From: Pictodentalium vernedei
Taxonomy: Eukaryota; Mollusca; Scaphopoda; Dentaliida; Dentaliidae
DNA: 64,000 bases
NCBI GenBank assembly: GCA_031216915.1
Contig: CM062296.1
Location: forward strand, 454,212,287 to 454,276,286
Reading direction: 5' to 3'
Part shown: in pieces, positions 52,169 through 62,959 of the stretch
Layout of the letters: each line of letters starts with the position of its first letter
Numbering within the stretch: the first letter of the stretch is position 1
The notes under the pieces: model-generated
What the model saw: the letters and a program-made list of their open reading frames with translations, nothing else
The model's database searches: none
What the model was told of the DNA's origin: nothing
Translations under genes and position numbers: made by a program

Positions 52169-52254
52169 AGGTCCTCACCTCGACTCGTCCCAGGTTGGAG
52201 GAAGGATAGCAGAGTTCGCAGACCATTGGACCACCATCACATCCGATCCATGGG

Positions 52255-53916
52255 GTGTTAGATGTTGTTCGGTCCGGGCTGCGCATATCCTTCCGACGGC
52301 ATCCCACTCTGTCAAGAGTGCCTCTTCCAACTACAGTTCCTTCAGACGTTTTACGTCGGGAACTTTTGTCCACGGAGATTGCCAATCTCCTGGCAAAGGG
52401 GGCGATCGAGGTCGTCAAGAACGTTCAGTCAGTGGGTTTCTATTCCCGCCTGTTCTTGGTGCCGAAGAAGGACGGCCGACTCCGACCGGTTATCGATCTG
52501 AGTATCCTGAACCAGTCTATCATTGCTCCCCAGTTCAGCATGGAGACTTTCAGGTCGGTCCGCCAATCCATTCACCAGGGAGATTTCGCAGCCAGCATCG
52601 ACCTGCGAGACGCTTACTTCCACGTTCCGATGCATCGGGCGTCACGGAAGTATCTCAGGTTCGCTTTTCTGGGGCGAGTTTACCAGTTCAAGGCCATGCC
52701 TTTCGGCCTCAACCTGGCTCCTTGGGCGTTCACCAGACTGATGTCGCATGTGATAGCGTTCCATCGCACACAGTCCAGGGTGACTACTTCGTCATATCTG
52801 GACGATATCCTCCAGAGGCATTCCAATGCTGCCTTACTGGAATCGGATGTCGCCACTCTGTTGAGCTTGCTCACGTCGCTAGGATTCAGAGTCAACGAGG
52901 AGAAGTCGGACCTGGTCCCTTCTCAGTCGTTTTGTCATCTGGGGATGTCTTTCCAAACCAAATTCAATTTGGTGGCTGCTCCCCAGGCCAAGGCTGTGAT
53001 TCTCTCAGCTTTTGCTCTGACTCTGTCCCAGTCCAGGTCCGCGACCGCTCGGAGTTTTCTCTGGCTGATCGGTCTCTGCGGTTCGGTGACGGATCTCATT
53101 CCTCTAGGTCGGCTGCGTGTCAGACCTCTCCAACACTTTCTGCTCAGTTGTTGGAGACCGAATGTAGATTCTCTGGATCAGGTGCTTCCGTTTCCGGACT
53201 CTCTGTATCCTCACCTTCTTCCCTGGACAGATGTTTAGTGGATTACGCAGGGTGTTCCGCTGGACTTACCCACGTCCGATCGCGTTCTGACGGCAGATGC
53301 CAGCGATCTCGGATGGGGTGCGACGTTGGATCCTCTCGGTCTTTCCCTACACGGGATGTGGGACCAGGATCAAGCAGCTCTACACATCAACCAGAAGGAG
53401 CTTCTTGCTCTTCTTCTGAGTTTCAGGCAGTGGATCCCTCACCTGTCGAATCGCCAGGTCCTTCTACTATCCGACAATTCGACAGTGGTTGCTTACATTC
53501 GGAACCAGGGCGGCACGCACTCGCTTCCGATGTACGAGTTAGCTCGGGATCTTTTACTGCCCGCTCAGGATGTTCACGCCGGAGTGGGTTGTTCGTCACA
53601 TTCCCGGTCGTCTGAACGTCCTAGCCGACTCCCTGTCCCGACAGGGCAGGGTTATTTCCACCGAGTGGATGCTTCACAGGGCAGTGTTCCAGTCGCTTTG
53701 CGATCTCTGGGGACGTCCCCACATCGACCTCTTTGCGACTCGTTGGAACCATCAGGTGGACACTTTCGTGTCCCCGTGTCCAGATCCTCTGGCTTTTGCC
53801 GTGGACGCTCTGTCACTCGATTGGAACGGTCTAGTCGGCTACGCCTTCCCGCCGGGTTCCGATTCTTCCTCAGGTTCTCGCCAAAATTCGAACCTGCAGT
53901 TGTCGAATCATTCTGA
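52255..53916 (+). pseudogene. DIRS reverse transcriptase-RNase H, interrupted by a stop
   Basis: The RT shows VKNVQSVGFYSRLFLVPKKD, LRPVIDLSILN, ASIDLRDAYFHVPM (motif A), FGLNLAPWAFTRLM and the catalytic SSYLDDIL. An in-frame TAG at 53,236-53,238 follows LLPWTDV; the same frame continues into RNase H (ADASDLGWGATLDPLGL, INQKELLALLLSF, LLLSDNSTVVAYI). It shifts near 53,570 to the frame with EWVVRHIPGRLNVLADSLSR. RT and RNase H copy the element RNA. Confidence 0.88.
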
Positions 53917-54060
53917 TCGCTCCCCTGTCGCCTCAGCGGGTGTGGATCAATCAGCTCCGCTCGCTGATGGCGGCGGTTCCAGCACGTCTCCCGCTACGTC
54001 GCGACCTTCTTTGTCAAGGTCGCCCGAGGAGGTTTCACGTCGACCCGACTTCATTGTGCT
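53570..54060 (+). pseudogene. DIRS RNase H end and linker (possible MT-like region)
   Basis: VVRHIPGRLNVLADSLSRQG ends RNase H. HIDLFATRWNHQVDTFVSPC and LSLDWNGLVGYAFPPG follow, the conserved segment between RNase H and recombinase in DIRS-group elements, sometimes described as methyltransferase-like. I do not see a clear methyltransferase catalytic motif. Frames change at about 53,870 and 53,940. Confidence 0.6.
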
Positions 54061-55125
54061 TTCACGCATATCTTTTGTCAGGTCCTGTCTCCTCCGTAGA
54101 GGTTTTTCGAGACGAGCAGTGGAGTGCATTTCTTCTTCAAGGAGGCACTCCACTGGTTTAGCTTATGCAGCTAAGTGGAAGGTCTTCTGTCGATGGTGTG
54201 CTGATCACTCTGTTGATTATGCCAATCCTTCGATTTCACAGATTGCGGAGTTTCTGGTATATCTGTTTGATTCTCGGGGTCTCCAGCCTGTTACCATCAA
54301 GGGTTACAGGTCTATGCTTTCAGAGACTTTTTCTTATGTGGGGAAGCGTCGTATGGGCACTAATCCTTACCTCTCCAAGCTTGTTCGGCACTTTTCTTTG
54401 AAAAGTCCTCGGACTTTGCAGCTTACTCCACGATGGAATCTTTCGTGGGTGCTGCTTTGCTTGGGGGGTCGCCGTTCGAACCTTTATCCCAGGTGGATAT
54501 GCATTTTCTCACATATAAGACGGCTTTTCTGATGGCATTTGCTTCGGCCAGACGGGTTAGTGAGCTTCACGCCCTCTCGGTTGACCGGCCTTTTTTAGGA
54601 GCTCTCCCAACAGTGTTACTTTTACCACTGATTGCTCCTTTTTGGCTAAGAATCAGTTACCAGATACTACTCCTCCTCCTATCTGTATCAGGGCTCTTCC
54701 CTCTGTTGAGGGTACTCGCCCTTTGCTCTGTCCGGTCTGTGCTATTCGCATTTATCTTGATCGGACACGCTTCATACGGAAAGGCAGAAAACGTTTTTTT
54801 TCTGTCTCTCATTCCGGGTCGACAGAAGATCTCTCCTCAATCCATTTCTCGATGGATTTGTCTTGCTATTTGTACGGCTTATAGTCGTTTAGCAGCTGGC
54901 GATTGTATTACCAATCGTATTTCTGCCCACGAGGTGCGGGCACTGTCTACCTCTTGGGCTTATTCTAACTCCGTCAAGTTGTCGGATGCTATGCAGGCAG
55001 CTTACTGGAGAAATGCTTCTACTTTCTCCACCTTTTATTTACGCCAGTTGCAGGAGCAGTCGGAGGACCTTTTTGCCATGGGTCCTCTTTCTTCTGCTCA
55101 GGCTGTTGTCTGCCATAGCCATTAG
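54060..55125 (+). pseudogene. DIRS tyrosine recombinase, frameshifted
   Basis: The core-binding part (SSRRHSTGLAYAAKWKVFCR, ISQIAEFLVYLFDSRGLQPV, IKGYRSMLSE) is in the frame ending at 54,532. The catalytic part begins near 54,433, with ASARRVSELHALS (first Arg), then after a shift TRPLLCPVCAIRIYLDRTR, and finally ISAHEVRALSTSWAYSN (His-x-x-Arg) and YWRNASTFSTFYLRQL with the nucleophilic Tyr. Recombinase integrates a circular DNA without the usual target duplication. At least three indels break it. Confidence 0.88.
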
Positions 55126-55341
55126 GCTTCTTGAAGGTCAGTTTCAGCCTTGTGCTGTTACTGCCCTTTTTCTGTCTGTGTGTCACACAGGCTCATATGT
55201 CTCTTTTCATTGTCCTTTACCAATGATTGCGACATTATGGTTGATAAGCCTCGGGACCTCTTCCATCTACTTCACGGTTCCAGTGCACTAGGGTTATGTG
55301 GGGGTTGGTTATGCGATTCCCTCCAGCCTTTTGTCTATTCA

Positions 55342-55430
55342 GCCTGTAGTAAACAATTGTGAGTAGGTTGATAAGAAATCTAAATTTTATAGTAAATTTC
55401 CTTTCTTATTATACCTACCACAATTGTTTA
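55342..55430. repeat. DIRS internal complementary region
   Basis: It reads GCCTGTAGTAAACAATTGTG, AGTAGGTTGATAAGAAAT (complement of the left terminus), directly followed by CTAAATTTTATAGTAAATTT and CCTACCACAATTGTTTA (complement of the right terminus). This juxtaposition of both ends is the template DIRS elements use to complete and circularise their DNA. Confidence 0.9.
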
Positions 55431-55518
55431 CATGGAGGCCCTCCCGTCTTCTTTACGGGTAAAGAATCTTTCCTCCCCGCTGATCACATAACTCTAACGT
55501 TTACGGATTCAAAAAAGA

Positions 55519-55773
55519 ATGAGTCTTTAGAGACGGTATATGCGCACTGGCAACGGAAGTCGTGGAGTTGTACTGGGTCTGCGCCGGTTGCACTCGACCC
55601 AGTTTTGGCTTATTTTTATTGGTGCTTTTGCACCACTTTTCTTTCCCAACTTGCTTGGGAAAGACAAAAATAGAGAGTATTTTATCCGAGTTAGGGACTA
55701 CCACTGTAGTGCAAGCCTGTAGTAAACAATTGTGGTAGGTATAATAAGAAAGGAAATTTACTATAAAATTTAG
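55519..55773 (-). repeat. DIRS right inverted terminal repeat plus terminus
   Basis: Inverted copy of the left repeat up to CCTGTAGTAAACAATTGTGG (about 55,735), followed by the right-end-specific GTATAATAAGAAAGGAAATT and ACTATAAAATTTAG. Confidence 0.88.
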
Positions 55774-55976
55774 ATTTCTACTATTACTGTAGAAAAATAT
55801 TAGATTAGTATTTATTGGATAATTGAGTTGTTTAGGGATTAAAAATTAATACTTTGGCCAGATTGATATCCTTTGTCCTAAGAATAATCTGTACAATTAC
55901 AATGTTCAATTTACAGTGAAACAATATTTGAACAATGAAGAGTTTGCTATCAAAAAACATAAATAATTGAACTTAC

Positions 55977-56123
55977 CTTCATGTGTAGTATGAAGTTTGA
56001 TGTACTATTTGATGGACCTGATATGAATGTTGGACAGTGCTTACATTGAACTTTTATAGTACCAGATGGATTATCTGGTATTTTGTAATGAATAAAAACT
56101 AGTGATTTGTTCTTTGATGACAT
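55977..56123 (-). pseudogene. hAT transposase first exon with BED zinc finger
   Basis: Forty-nine codons from ATG 56,121-56,123 encode a BED-type finger: SLVFIHYKIPDNPSGTIKV, then QCKHCPTFISGPSNSTSNF, ending ILHMK. The exon ends AAG|GTAAGT, a consensus splice donor, and the ligand His expected just downstream would lie in the next exon. That exon is not visible, because a DIRS element lies about 200 bp into the presumed intron and no further transposase homology is seen. BED fingers bind transposon ends. Confidence 0.75.
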
Positions 56124-56291
56124 CTTGGACAAAAACAAGTGAAGTATTCAAAAAGTATTCATGAATACACCTCAAATTTGACTGTATTCGAATACGAATA
56201 CTTTAAAATTGCATGAATACTGAATACATTCGAATACTTGAAAAAATGTATTGAATACAACTGAATACCGAATACGAATACCCCAACCCTG
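56124..56291 (-). mobile_element. Terminal region of the inner hAT element
   Basis: On the minus strand it begins CAGGGTTGGGGTATTCGTAT, followed by many short GTATTCG/GAATAC repeats (a typical hAT subterminal array) up to the BED exon start. The opposite terminus was not found, so the element is truncated or its other end was lost. Confidence 0.65.
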
Positions 56292-56559
56292 TCTTTTATA
56301 TTATTTTGTTTTGATAATGCCTGCCATTTATACACTGAGCACAAATGCTAGGCAATGCCAATTAAATCATCATTGAAAATATGACAGTATGGGCATTATA
56401 TCGACACTACATAGTTTCTGTTGGAAACTGCAGATGTCTTACTATAAAAAAACGAAAACCGACCTATAGACCGAGTTTTTTAAAAAAAAACGAACCGAAA
56501 CAAGAAAAATAAAACCGCACAACACTAGTTCTTAGAACTTAGTTTAGTCAGACCACAAT

Positions 56560-58430
56560 ATTTCCCTTTGGCACACCCTACAGGGCACATTTATAACTGG
56601 ATTGCTTTAAAACCTGGCGTGCTTGTTTAGGGTGACCTCTAGATGGGAGCTATCGATTTTCTTCAATTTCCGTCAAAAAATGTTGCCGCGACCAACGTTC
56701 TAAGAACTTAGTTTAGTCAGAAGACAATATTTCCCTTTGGCACACCCTACAGGGCACATTTATGATTGGATTGCTTTGAAACCTGGTATGCTTGTTTGGG
56801 GTGACCTCTAGATGGGAGCTATCGATTTTTTTCCATTTCTGTCAAAAAATGTTGCCGCGGCCAACATTCTTAGAACTTAGTTTAGTCAGAAGACCTCAAT
56901 ATTTCCCTTTGGCACACCCTACAGGGCACATTTATGATCGGATTACTTTGAAACTTGGCATGCTTGTTTGTGGTGACCTCTAGATGGGAGCTATCGATTT
57001 TCTTTCATTTCCGTCAAAAAATGTTGCCGCAGCCAACATTCTTAGAACTTAGTTTAGTCAGACCTCAATATTTCCCTTTGGCACACCCTACAGGGCACAT
57101 TTATGATCGGATTGCTTTGAAACCTGCATGCTTGTTTGGGGTGACCTCTAGATGGGAGCTATCGATTTTCTTTCATTTCCGTCGAAAAATGTTGCCGCAG
57201 CCAACATTCTTAGAACTTAGTTTAGTCAGACCTCAATACTTCCCTTTGGCACACCTTACAGGGCACATTTATGTTTGGATTGCTTTGAAACCTGGCATGC
57301 TTGTTTGGAGTGACCTCTAGGTTGGAGCTTTCGATTTTCTTCCAATTCTGTCAAAAAATGTTACCACTGGCAACGATCTTTGAACTATGTTTAGTCAGGC
57401 ATCAATATATTCCTTTGGTATGCCCTACAGGGCCCATTTATGATCAGATCGGTTTGAAACTTTGTATGCTTGTTTGGGGTTACCTCTAGATGGGAGCTGT
57501 TGATTTTCTTTCATTTCCATCAAAAATGTTGCCACTGGCAATGACCATCGATGAACTTAGTAAAAACTTAGTGCAGTTAAGCATCAATATTTCCATTTGA
57601 CACACCCTGCAGGACACATTCAAGATTGGATCGCTTGCAAACTTGGTGTCCTTGTGTGGGGTGACATCTGTATGGGAGCCGTCGATTTTCTTCCATTTCT
57701 GTCAAAAAATGTTGCCGCTGACCTTTGAACTTAGTTTAGTCAGACCTCAATATTTCCCTTTAACACACCCTTCAGGGCACATTTATGATCGGATCACTTT
57801 GAAACTTGGTATGTATGTTTGGGGTGACCTCTAGATGTGAGTTATTATTTAATTTCCATAAAAAGTTATTGTCGTTATCACCAGCCTTTGAACTTACTGC
57901 ATTTGTGCCACAACTTGTCCCTTTTGCACTCTCTGTAGGGTATATTTATGAATTTCCATAACAACCCCCCCCCCCCCCCCCCAAAAAAAAAAAGCATTGC
58001 CACAAAGCAATGACCTTCTACTTAGTGCATTTGTGCATTAACATCTTCCTTTGGCATGCCTCAGAGGGCACATTCATTATCAGGTTGTTTTGAAACTTTG
58101 TATGCTTATGCAGGGTGACAAAGATAGGAGCTATTGATTTTCTTTTCATTTCCATAAAAAACTGTTGCTGTTAGCAACAATCTTTGAATTTACCGGTATT
58201 GCATTTGTGCCTCAACATTATTTGACATGGCCTACAGGCCACATTTATCATAGGATTGTTTTTGAACTTGGTGTGCTCATTAGTCAAGAACTCTAGATAA
58301 GAGCTGTTGATTAGCATTCATTTTTGTGAAAAAAGTTGCCATTTACAATAACCTCTGAACATACTGCATTTGTGTATCAACATTCTTCCTTTAGCCAGTC
58401 TTACAGTTTACATTTAAAAATGCATGGATC
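56560..58430 (+). repeat. Tandem array of about 168-bp units, about 12 copies
   Basis: The unit contains AACTTAGTTTAGTCAGACCT, CAATATTTCCCTTTGGCACA, CCCTACAGGGCACATTTATG, TCGGATTGCTTTGAAACCTG, GGGGTGACCTCTAGATGGGA and GTCAAAAAATGTTGCCG. Copies next to the hAT element are very similar; those toward 58,430 diverge steadily. A further copy lies at 47,490-47,632, left of the insertion. The short frames here (56,792-57,834) are unit translations, not genes. Confidence 0.92.
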
Positions 58431-58556
58431 ACTCTGACGTTGTGCACACACAATGCTGTTATGTTGAAATTTCATCAAATAACATTGGTACCAATGATCT
58501 TCAATTTTGCCATTTCATTTATAACTTACCAGGTTCAAGTTTGTCAAGTTGAGCTA

Positions 58557-61329
58557 CAGTGTCATTGACACATTCATTGAAATTTTGCACACTGGTATCA
58601 GCTGGGTGAAGTCTCTGTTAGACACATGCAACTTGTTCCAGGTGCTTGGGCTGAGAGGTATCTGTGACAAAATGTTGGAGCCTTACAGTTAAAACTAGAA
58701 GTCCTGTCCCGTATTCTGCACTAATTTGAAACATAGCACGTTAGGTTAGGGCAGCAAGTCACCAGAGAATCACATCTGGTGCACGGTAGTGTATCGCGAT
58801 TTCTGCAGAATTGTAATGCGTGGAGGCTGATTGATATTCGGGTACTTGTAACAGGCAATCAACAGTAATTAAGTCGCACCTCCTACTGACATAAGGTGGC
58901 AATTAAATATTAGAATGCATATACTCAGAGGACAAGATGATGTTCATTCATCTGCTTTACACCTTTTATCAATTCATTTCGCGACAATACAAAAAGAATT
59001 TAAAAACGTGTATTATTGCATGATTTTCGTTTTCAAAAATTATCATGCAGGTTGATTCAAGACTGCAAAACCTTGAGAAGGCAGAAGTAATGACGTTTTC
59101 ATTTTGAGAATTTTTAGCCTACTATCAATCGCAGCCTTTCTTCTAGGGGAACTATGGAAGGCAAGCATGGTTGGAAACAAAGAACGCTCTCCACAGAATA
59201 CCGAACTGACAGTGTATCGAAAGTGTTGTAAGCAAATTACGAATTCGAAACGCTCAGCTATTTATGAAGAAAGTTTCAATTTCAAGAGATAGTTGGTGTT
59301 CTGTAAAAAAATATTCATTTGAGTGAAAATACACTGGGAATTTTGAAAGTCAGTTCATCAAAAAGACAGCCCCCAGAACCCCCCCACACACACACCCTTT
59401 CATCAGCAGAACCATTAAGTCCTCATCCATCCATATCCCTACACAGAGGGAAGCATGGGTAACAAACTGTCAATTCCTCAGACATGACAACTCTTCCTCC
59501 CCACGCTACATGTATCTTCTTTTTTGTAAGTAAAAGGTAAAAAAAAAGTATTCTCAAGTTCTGTTGGTGGCCAATGTCACCTTCGATCAATGAGAGTTAA
59601 ACAGGCTTAACGTTATTAGTTATAAAGGAACGTTGTTTTAAATACGTCGATGCGTAATTATTTTATCCATCATGGCTGCTTGTGTGTGTGTGGGGCAAAA
59701 TATATTGGGGAAAAAGTAGCCCCCCCCCCCCCACCCCACCAACACCTGTTCAAGTCACTGCGTGGTTTGGTGGGCATGCAGTATCTACAATATATGATGG
59801 ATGAGGGTGGGCCTACCCTTCACAACACTTTTTCTGGGACCTACATTCCTACTCTTCCACATGTGGTCAGTTAAATTTGGCTTATAATTCACAGTAGGCC
59901 TACCGCGTTTTAAAATTTCTCTCAAATACTGGCAATAGCAAGAGAATATTAAACATCCCTTGATATACATGTATTTTATACTATTTTCTTTTAGAAAGAT
60001 ATCCATGAAATCTTTCAAACAGTTGTTGTCAATGTTTAATGGAGTGTTAAAAAGCCGAGGCAACTGAAAATTGTCTGCATGCACATGCTAGAAATCAGTT
60101 AAAAATCATTTTTTCATTTTCTGTCCACATGCGGTTTTTTGGGGTGAATTGATATTCTGACATGGTACACTTGATGGGTTAATAATATGTCGCGGGGAAG
60201 CATTTCCAAATGACTGAGAACAATCAAAAGCGTGAAACAACTATTTATTCATGAAAAATATCTGAAAGAATGTTTTAGAAAACTTAGTGAGCATGAACAT
60301 TGTAGACAACTTTTGTCGTCCACATCATGACACACGGTTTGAGAAGTTGCGACATCCTCTCTCAGTTTTGTACCACTGGCGATCTGACCCATTGTTCTTG
60401 TGAATTTAGCATTCTCAGACACCGTGAATGACTGTACTTTTGATTGTGGATATCCTGTGACCTGTCTAAAATCCATCCACGGTACATGGTGGGTGCTTTT
60501 GTACAGAAACACCAACAAAGCGGAATTTCCATGCCTTCTGGATTGAATTATGTGAAAGAAACATTCTCAGCTTCAAGTGAGTTTCGAACCAATATAAAAA
60601 AAGCCCAATCCACTGAACCATACTGTGTGTTCCTTGTGCTTGCTCTGTGACAGATACTGAGTGTTTCATTTGGGTGGATATTCCACCCCTGGAGTGATTT
60701 GCAGACACCCCATTTATATGATAGGGAGTTCTTTCAAGAATAACTTTGGTCATCGGGCGAGTAGATGAGTACAAGTGGAGTTTCCTCGAGTTGAAATTTG
60801 CTTGACTTCAGTTGGATATCCCAAACGGTGGGTGGGGGTGGGAATTTTATAGACTCATTCCTCACAAGACCCCGTATAAGCTTTCTAGCTTTCTGTCTGA
60901 TCCACCGTCAACTATGGTGTACTTTGTATCTCTTGAAAATGTTGAATAAATGTTTAAACTAAAACCCTGTCATATCTCTAATATAGGCTTACATTTCGTT
61001 TCGAGTGAACTGTCATTAAATCACCTGCATGGTGAAGTTTTTACCCCCCACACACTTGAAAGTTGATGCTTTAGAAGTTTAGCCTTCAAGCCGTCCTCAA
61101 ACAGACTGTTGTGTGTTTTTCCTTGTTCATTTGTCCTTGTCGTACATACGTTTTTCTTCAAGGAACTGTGGATGTAGGCCTACACATAAATTCAACTTAT
61201 TGTACTTTCACTTCTGGGAGAGAGGGCTTGTCAGGTTTTAATTTTCATAAATTGTCACCAGACCGTTGTTCTTTTGAATATTCTACTTTCCTGTTCCTCG
61301 TTTACTGAACAAATATGATTATTATTTAT
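58557..61329. other. No recognisable gene
   Basis: A+T-rich DNA with short frames only. It contains a C run at about 59,720-59,735 and no repeat boundary that I can fix. The 99-102-residue frames (59,785-60,084 and 60,466-60,774, both minus) show no motif. Confidence 0.45.
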
Positions 61330-61385
61330 TGGGCTAAATTGTGCCGACGGCCACATATGTGGCATAAAGTACCAATAAATATGGT
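61330..61385 (+). repeat. Retroelement 3' tail fragment
   Basis: GGGCTAAATTGTGCCGACGG, CCACATATGTGGCATAAAGT and ACCAATAAATATGG match, with divergence, the tails at 13,938-14,000 and 15,639-15,715. Confidence 0.5.
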
Positions 61386-61786
61386 TGATGTTCACTATCC
61401 TTCTGGATGTAAACATACTGGGAGCGGTATATGTAGACTCATCCTGTCTGAATAGAGAAGATTTTTCTCTATTTGCGGCAGTTTTTCAGATAGCAATTAG
61501 TAATGTTGGCAATCACCATTTGTGCATTTTTTGACAGTAGAAGGTGTGAATAAGCTTCGAAAACAGTCCCGTCTATATACAAAGCTCCCGTTTTATGACC
61601 TCAATTAGGATATGGATTACTTAACAAAAATTTATATTTCCAAGGGTCTTATGTTCTTTTATCATCAGTAATTAAGGATTAATGATGAAGAGTGATTGAA
61701 AATATCTGACCCAGATAAAAATCAGTTTGGGATAACAATTTAAAATAAAAAAAACCTCCTTTTTTCCAGCTGCTTTATTTGTTTAC

Positions 61787-62951
61787 AGGGATGGGATTTT
61801 TCAGCAAATTTGCTGATTTCAGCAAATTCATGGCCCAAAAGCTGAAATTTTTAATAAATTAAGTATTTCTAAACCAACTGGTTCACTCTGTATTCTTATA
61901 TTTAAAAAAAAACAACTTGATTTCAGACTTGGGGCCAAATGCAAATGCATTTGCATTTAAATGCATTTAAATGCGTGATTTCAAGTATTTGCAGTTGCAT
62001 TTGCATTTGAATATTTTAGAATCAAGTATTTGCATTTGCATTTGAAAGAAAAAGTATTTTAAATTTCAAATACTTTCCAAATACATTTCAAATACTTTTG
62101 TCTTAACTCCATAAATTGAACTGTGCATTTGTTACTCAACAGATTAATTATATCTAGTTTTACACAGTTGGCTGGAAAGGGAATTCTTTCTTGTTAATTA
62201 ATTTGTCCAGTCTAAAGAAATCTTGAACTTAGAGGATTACTGTGCTGATATAGTGTGTTCATACAAACTGTGACAAGAGGCACAGCATGGTGTAATAAAT
62301 GACCATCCACTTAGTCTTTTGAATCAGCTGAAGTAGCATATTTTTTTATCAGAATACAGCCTAGGGCATAACACAGGTGGAAAGTGGATTAAGGAACACT
62401 CATTCAACACTGGGTGAAAAATTATACAAGAGAAATTATATACTAAGCAGAAGAAATTGAATATTATTTTCTGTAACTGAACAAACTGAATTTTTTGATC
62501 AGTCATCAAAAGACCATTCTAAGCTTTTGTTTTTTTAGTGGGGATTATAGATTAGGACCCTTGTTATTACTCGTTTGTGTTGCTGAAATAAATTTATTAT
62601 TTGATAGAATGTAATCAATCCACAATGGCCGTGCTAGGGCCGAGATAGTAATACAAAAATGTTTAATAAACATTGAAAGAAAGATTTAGTTGATTTTTAG
62701 TTTTATTTTCTTTAACTTGTCAGAATGTATTTGAAAGTATTTGAAAAGTATTTGAATTGATTTTCAAATGCATTTGCATTTGCATATGAACAATTTCAGC
62801 TGCATTTGCATTTGTATTTGCATTTGAAAATTTGAAAAGTATTTGCATTTGCATTTAAATACTTTCCAAAGTATTTGACCCCATGTCTGCTTGATTTAAG
62901 GGAATTTTCACAAATTTCAGCGAATTTTGTTGCTTGTCTTTCTCATCCCTG
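61787..62951. mobile_element. hAT-like non-autonomous element (outer)
   Basis: The left end CAGGGATGGGATTTTTCAGC and the right end (inverted) CAGGGATGAGAAAGAC lie next to TTGTTTAC copies (61,779-61,786 and 62,952-62,959). CAGGG ends and a roughly 8-bp duplication fit hAT. The interior AGCAAATTTGCTGATTTCAG near the left end and TTTCAGCGAATTTTG near the right end are subterminal relatives. Confidence 0.7.
61924..62889. mobile_element. hAT-like MITE nested in the previous element
   Basis: An exact 8-bp duplication, CTTGATTT (61,916-61,923 and 62,890-62,897), flanks ends CAGACTTGGGGCCAAAT and ATTTGACCCCATGTCTG. Both subterminal regions consist of many GCATTTGCATTT-type repeats, in inverted arrangement. 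No transposase. Confidence 0.8.
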
Positions 62952-62959
62952 TTGTTTAC

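Larger units (their letters stand above)
49283..55773 (+). mobile_element. DIRS retrotransposon, full-length but decayed
   Basis: It has inverted terminal repeats (about 49,303-49,506 and 55,519-55,735), an internal complementary region at 55,342-55,430, a Gag-like frame, RT-RNase H and a tyrosine recombinase, in DIRS order. The right end reads ...ACTATAAAATTTAG and the left begins ATTTCTTATCAACC. The internal region contains exactly these two ends joined, which fixes the boundaries. Several frameshifts make it inactive. Confidence 0.93.
47633..56527. mobile_element. hAT-type element (outer), about 8.9 kb with nested insertions
   Basis: An exact 8-bp duplication, GTTCTTAG (47,625-47,632 and 56,528-56,535), flanks ends that start TAGTGTTGT on both strands, matching the hAT rule (8-bp duplication, TAGNG start). 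Subterminal GGTTTCGGTTTTG-type motifs occur near both ends. The flanking repeat is continuous when it is removed. The interior includes a DIRS element and an hAT BED exon. I see no complete transposase. Confidence 0.85.
47374..58556 (+). mobile_element. Tandem-repeat-cored ('pearl'-like) element, split by an hAT insertion
   Basis: A perfect 17-bp inverted terminal pair, TAGCTCAACTTGACAAA (47,374-47,390) and its complement (58,540-58,556), bounds it. A head with (GTAC)-rich self-complementary DNA (about 47,429-47,484) leads into a repeat of about 168 bp. The hAT element at 47,633-56,527 interrupts the first repeat copy. The net length without the insertion is about 2.3 kb. The layout recalls bivalve pearl elements and non-autonomous Helentrons, but that assignment is a guess. 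Confidence 0.7.

Noticed and set aside
52128-53615. A 495-residue protein overlapping the DIRS RT
   Set aside because: It is a Ser-rich shadow frame over the RT/RNase H coding region, whose own frame shows all the RT motifs.
49283-55773. An LTR or Ngaro-type element
   Set aside because: The terminal repeats are inverted and an internal complementary region is present, which fits DIRS rather than LTR or split-direct-repeat elements.
56792-57834. A repeat protein (MFGVTSRWELSIFFHF units)
   Set aside because: The frames are chance translations of the 168-bp satellite unit, broken between units, with no complete gene.
47374-58556. A Helitron with helicase
   Set aside because: The inverted ends and tandem core recall Helentron-like elements, but I see no Rep/helicase sequence and no diagnostic Helitron ends.
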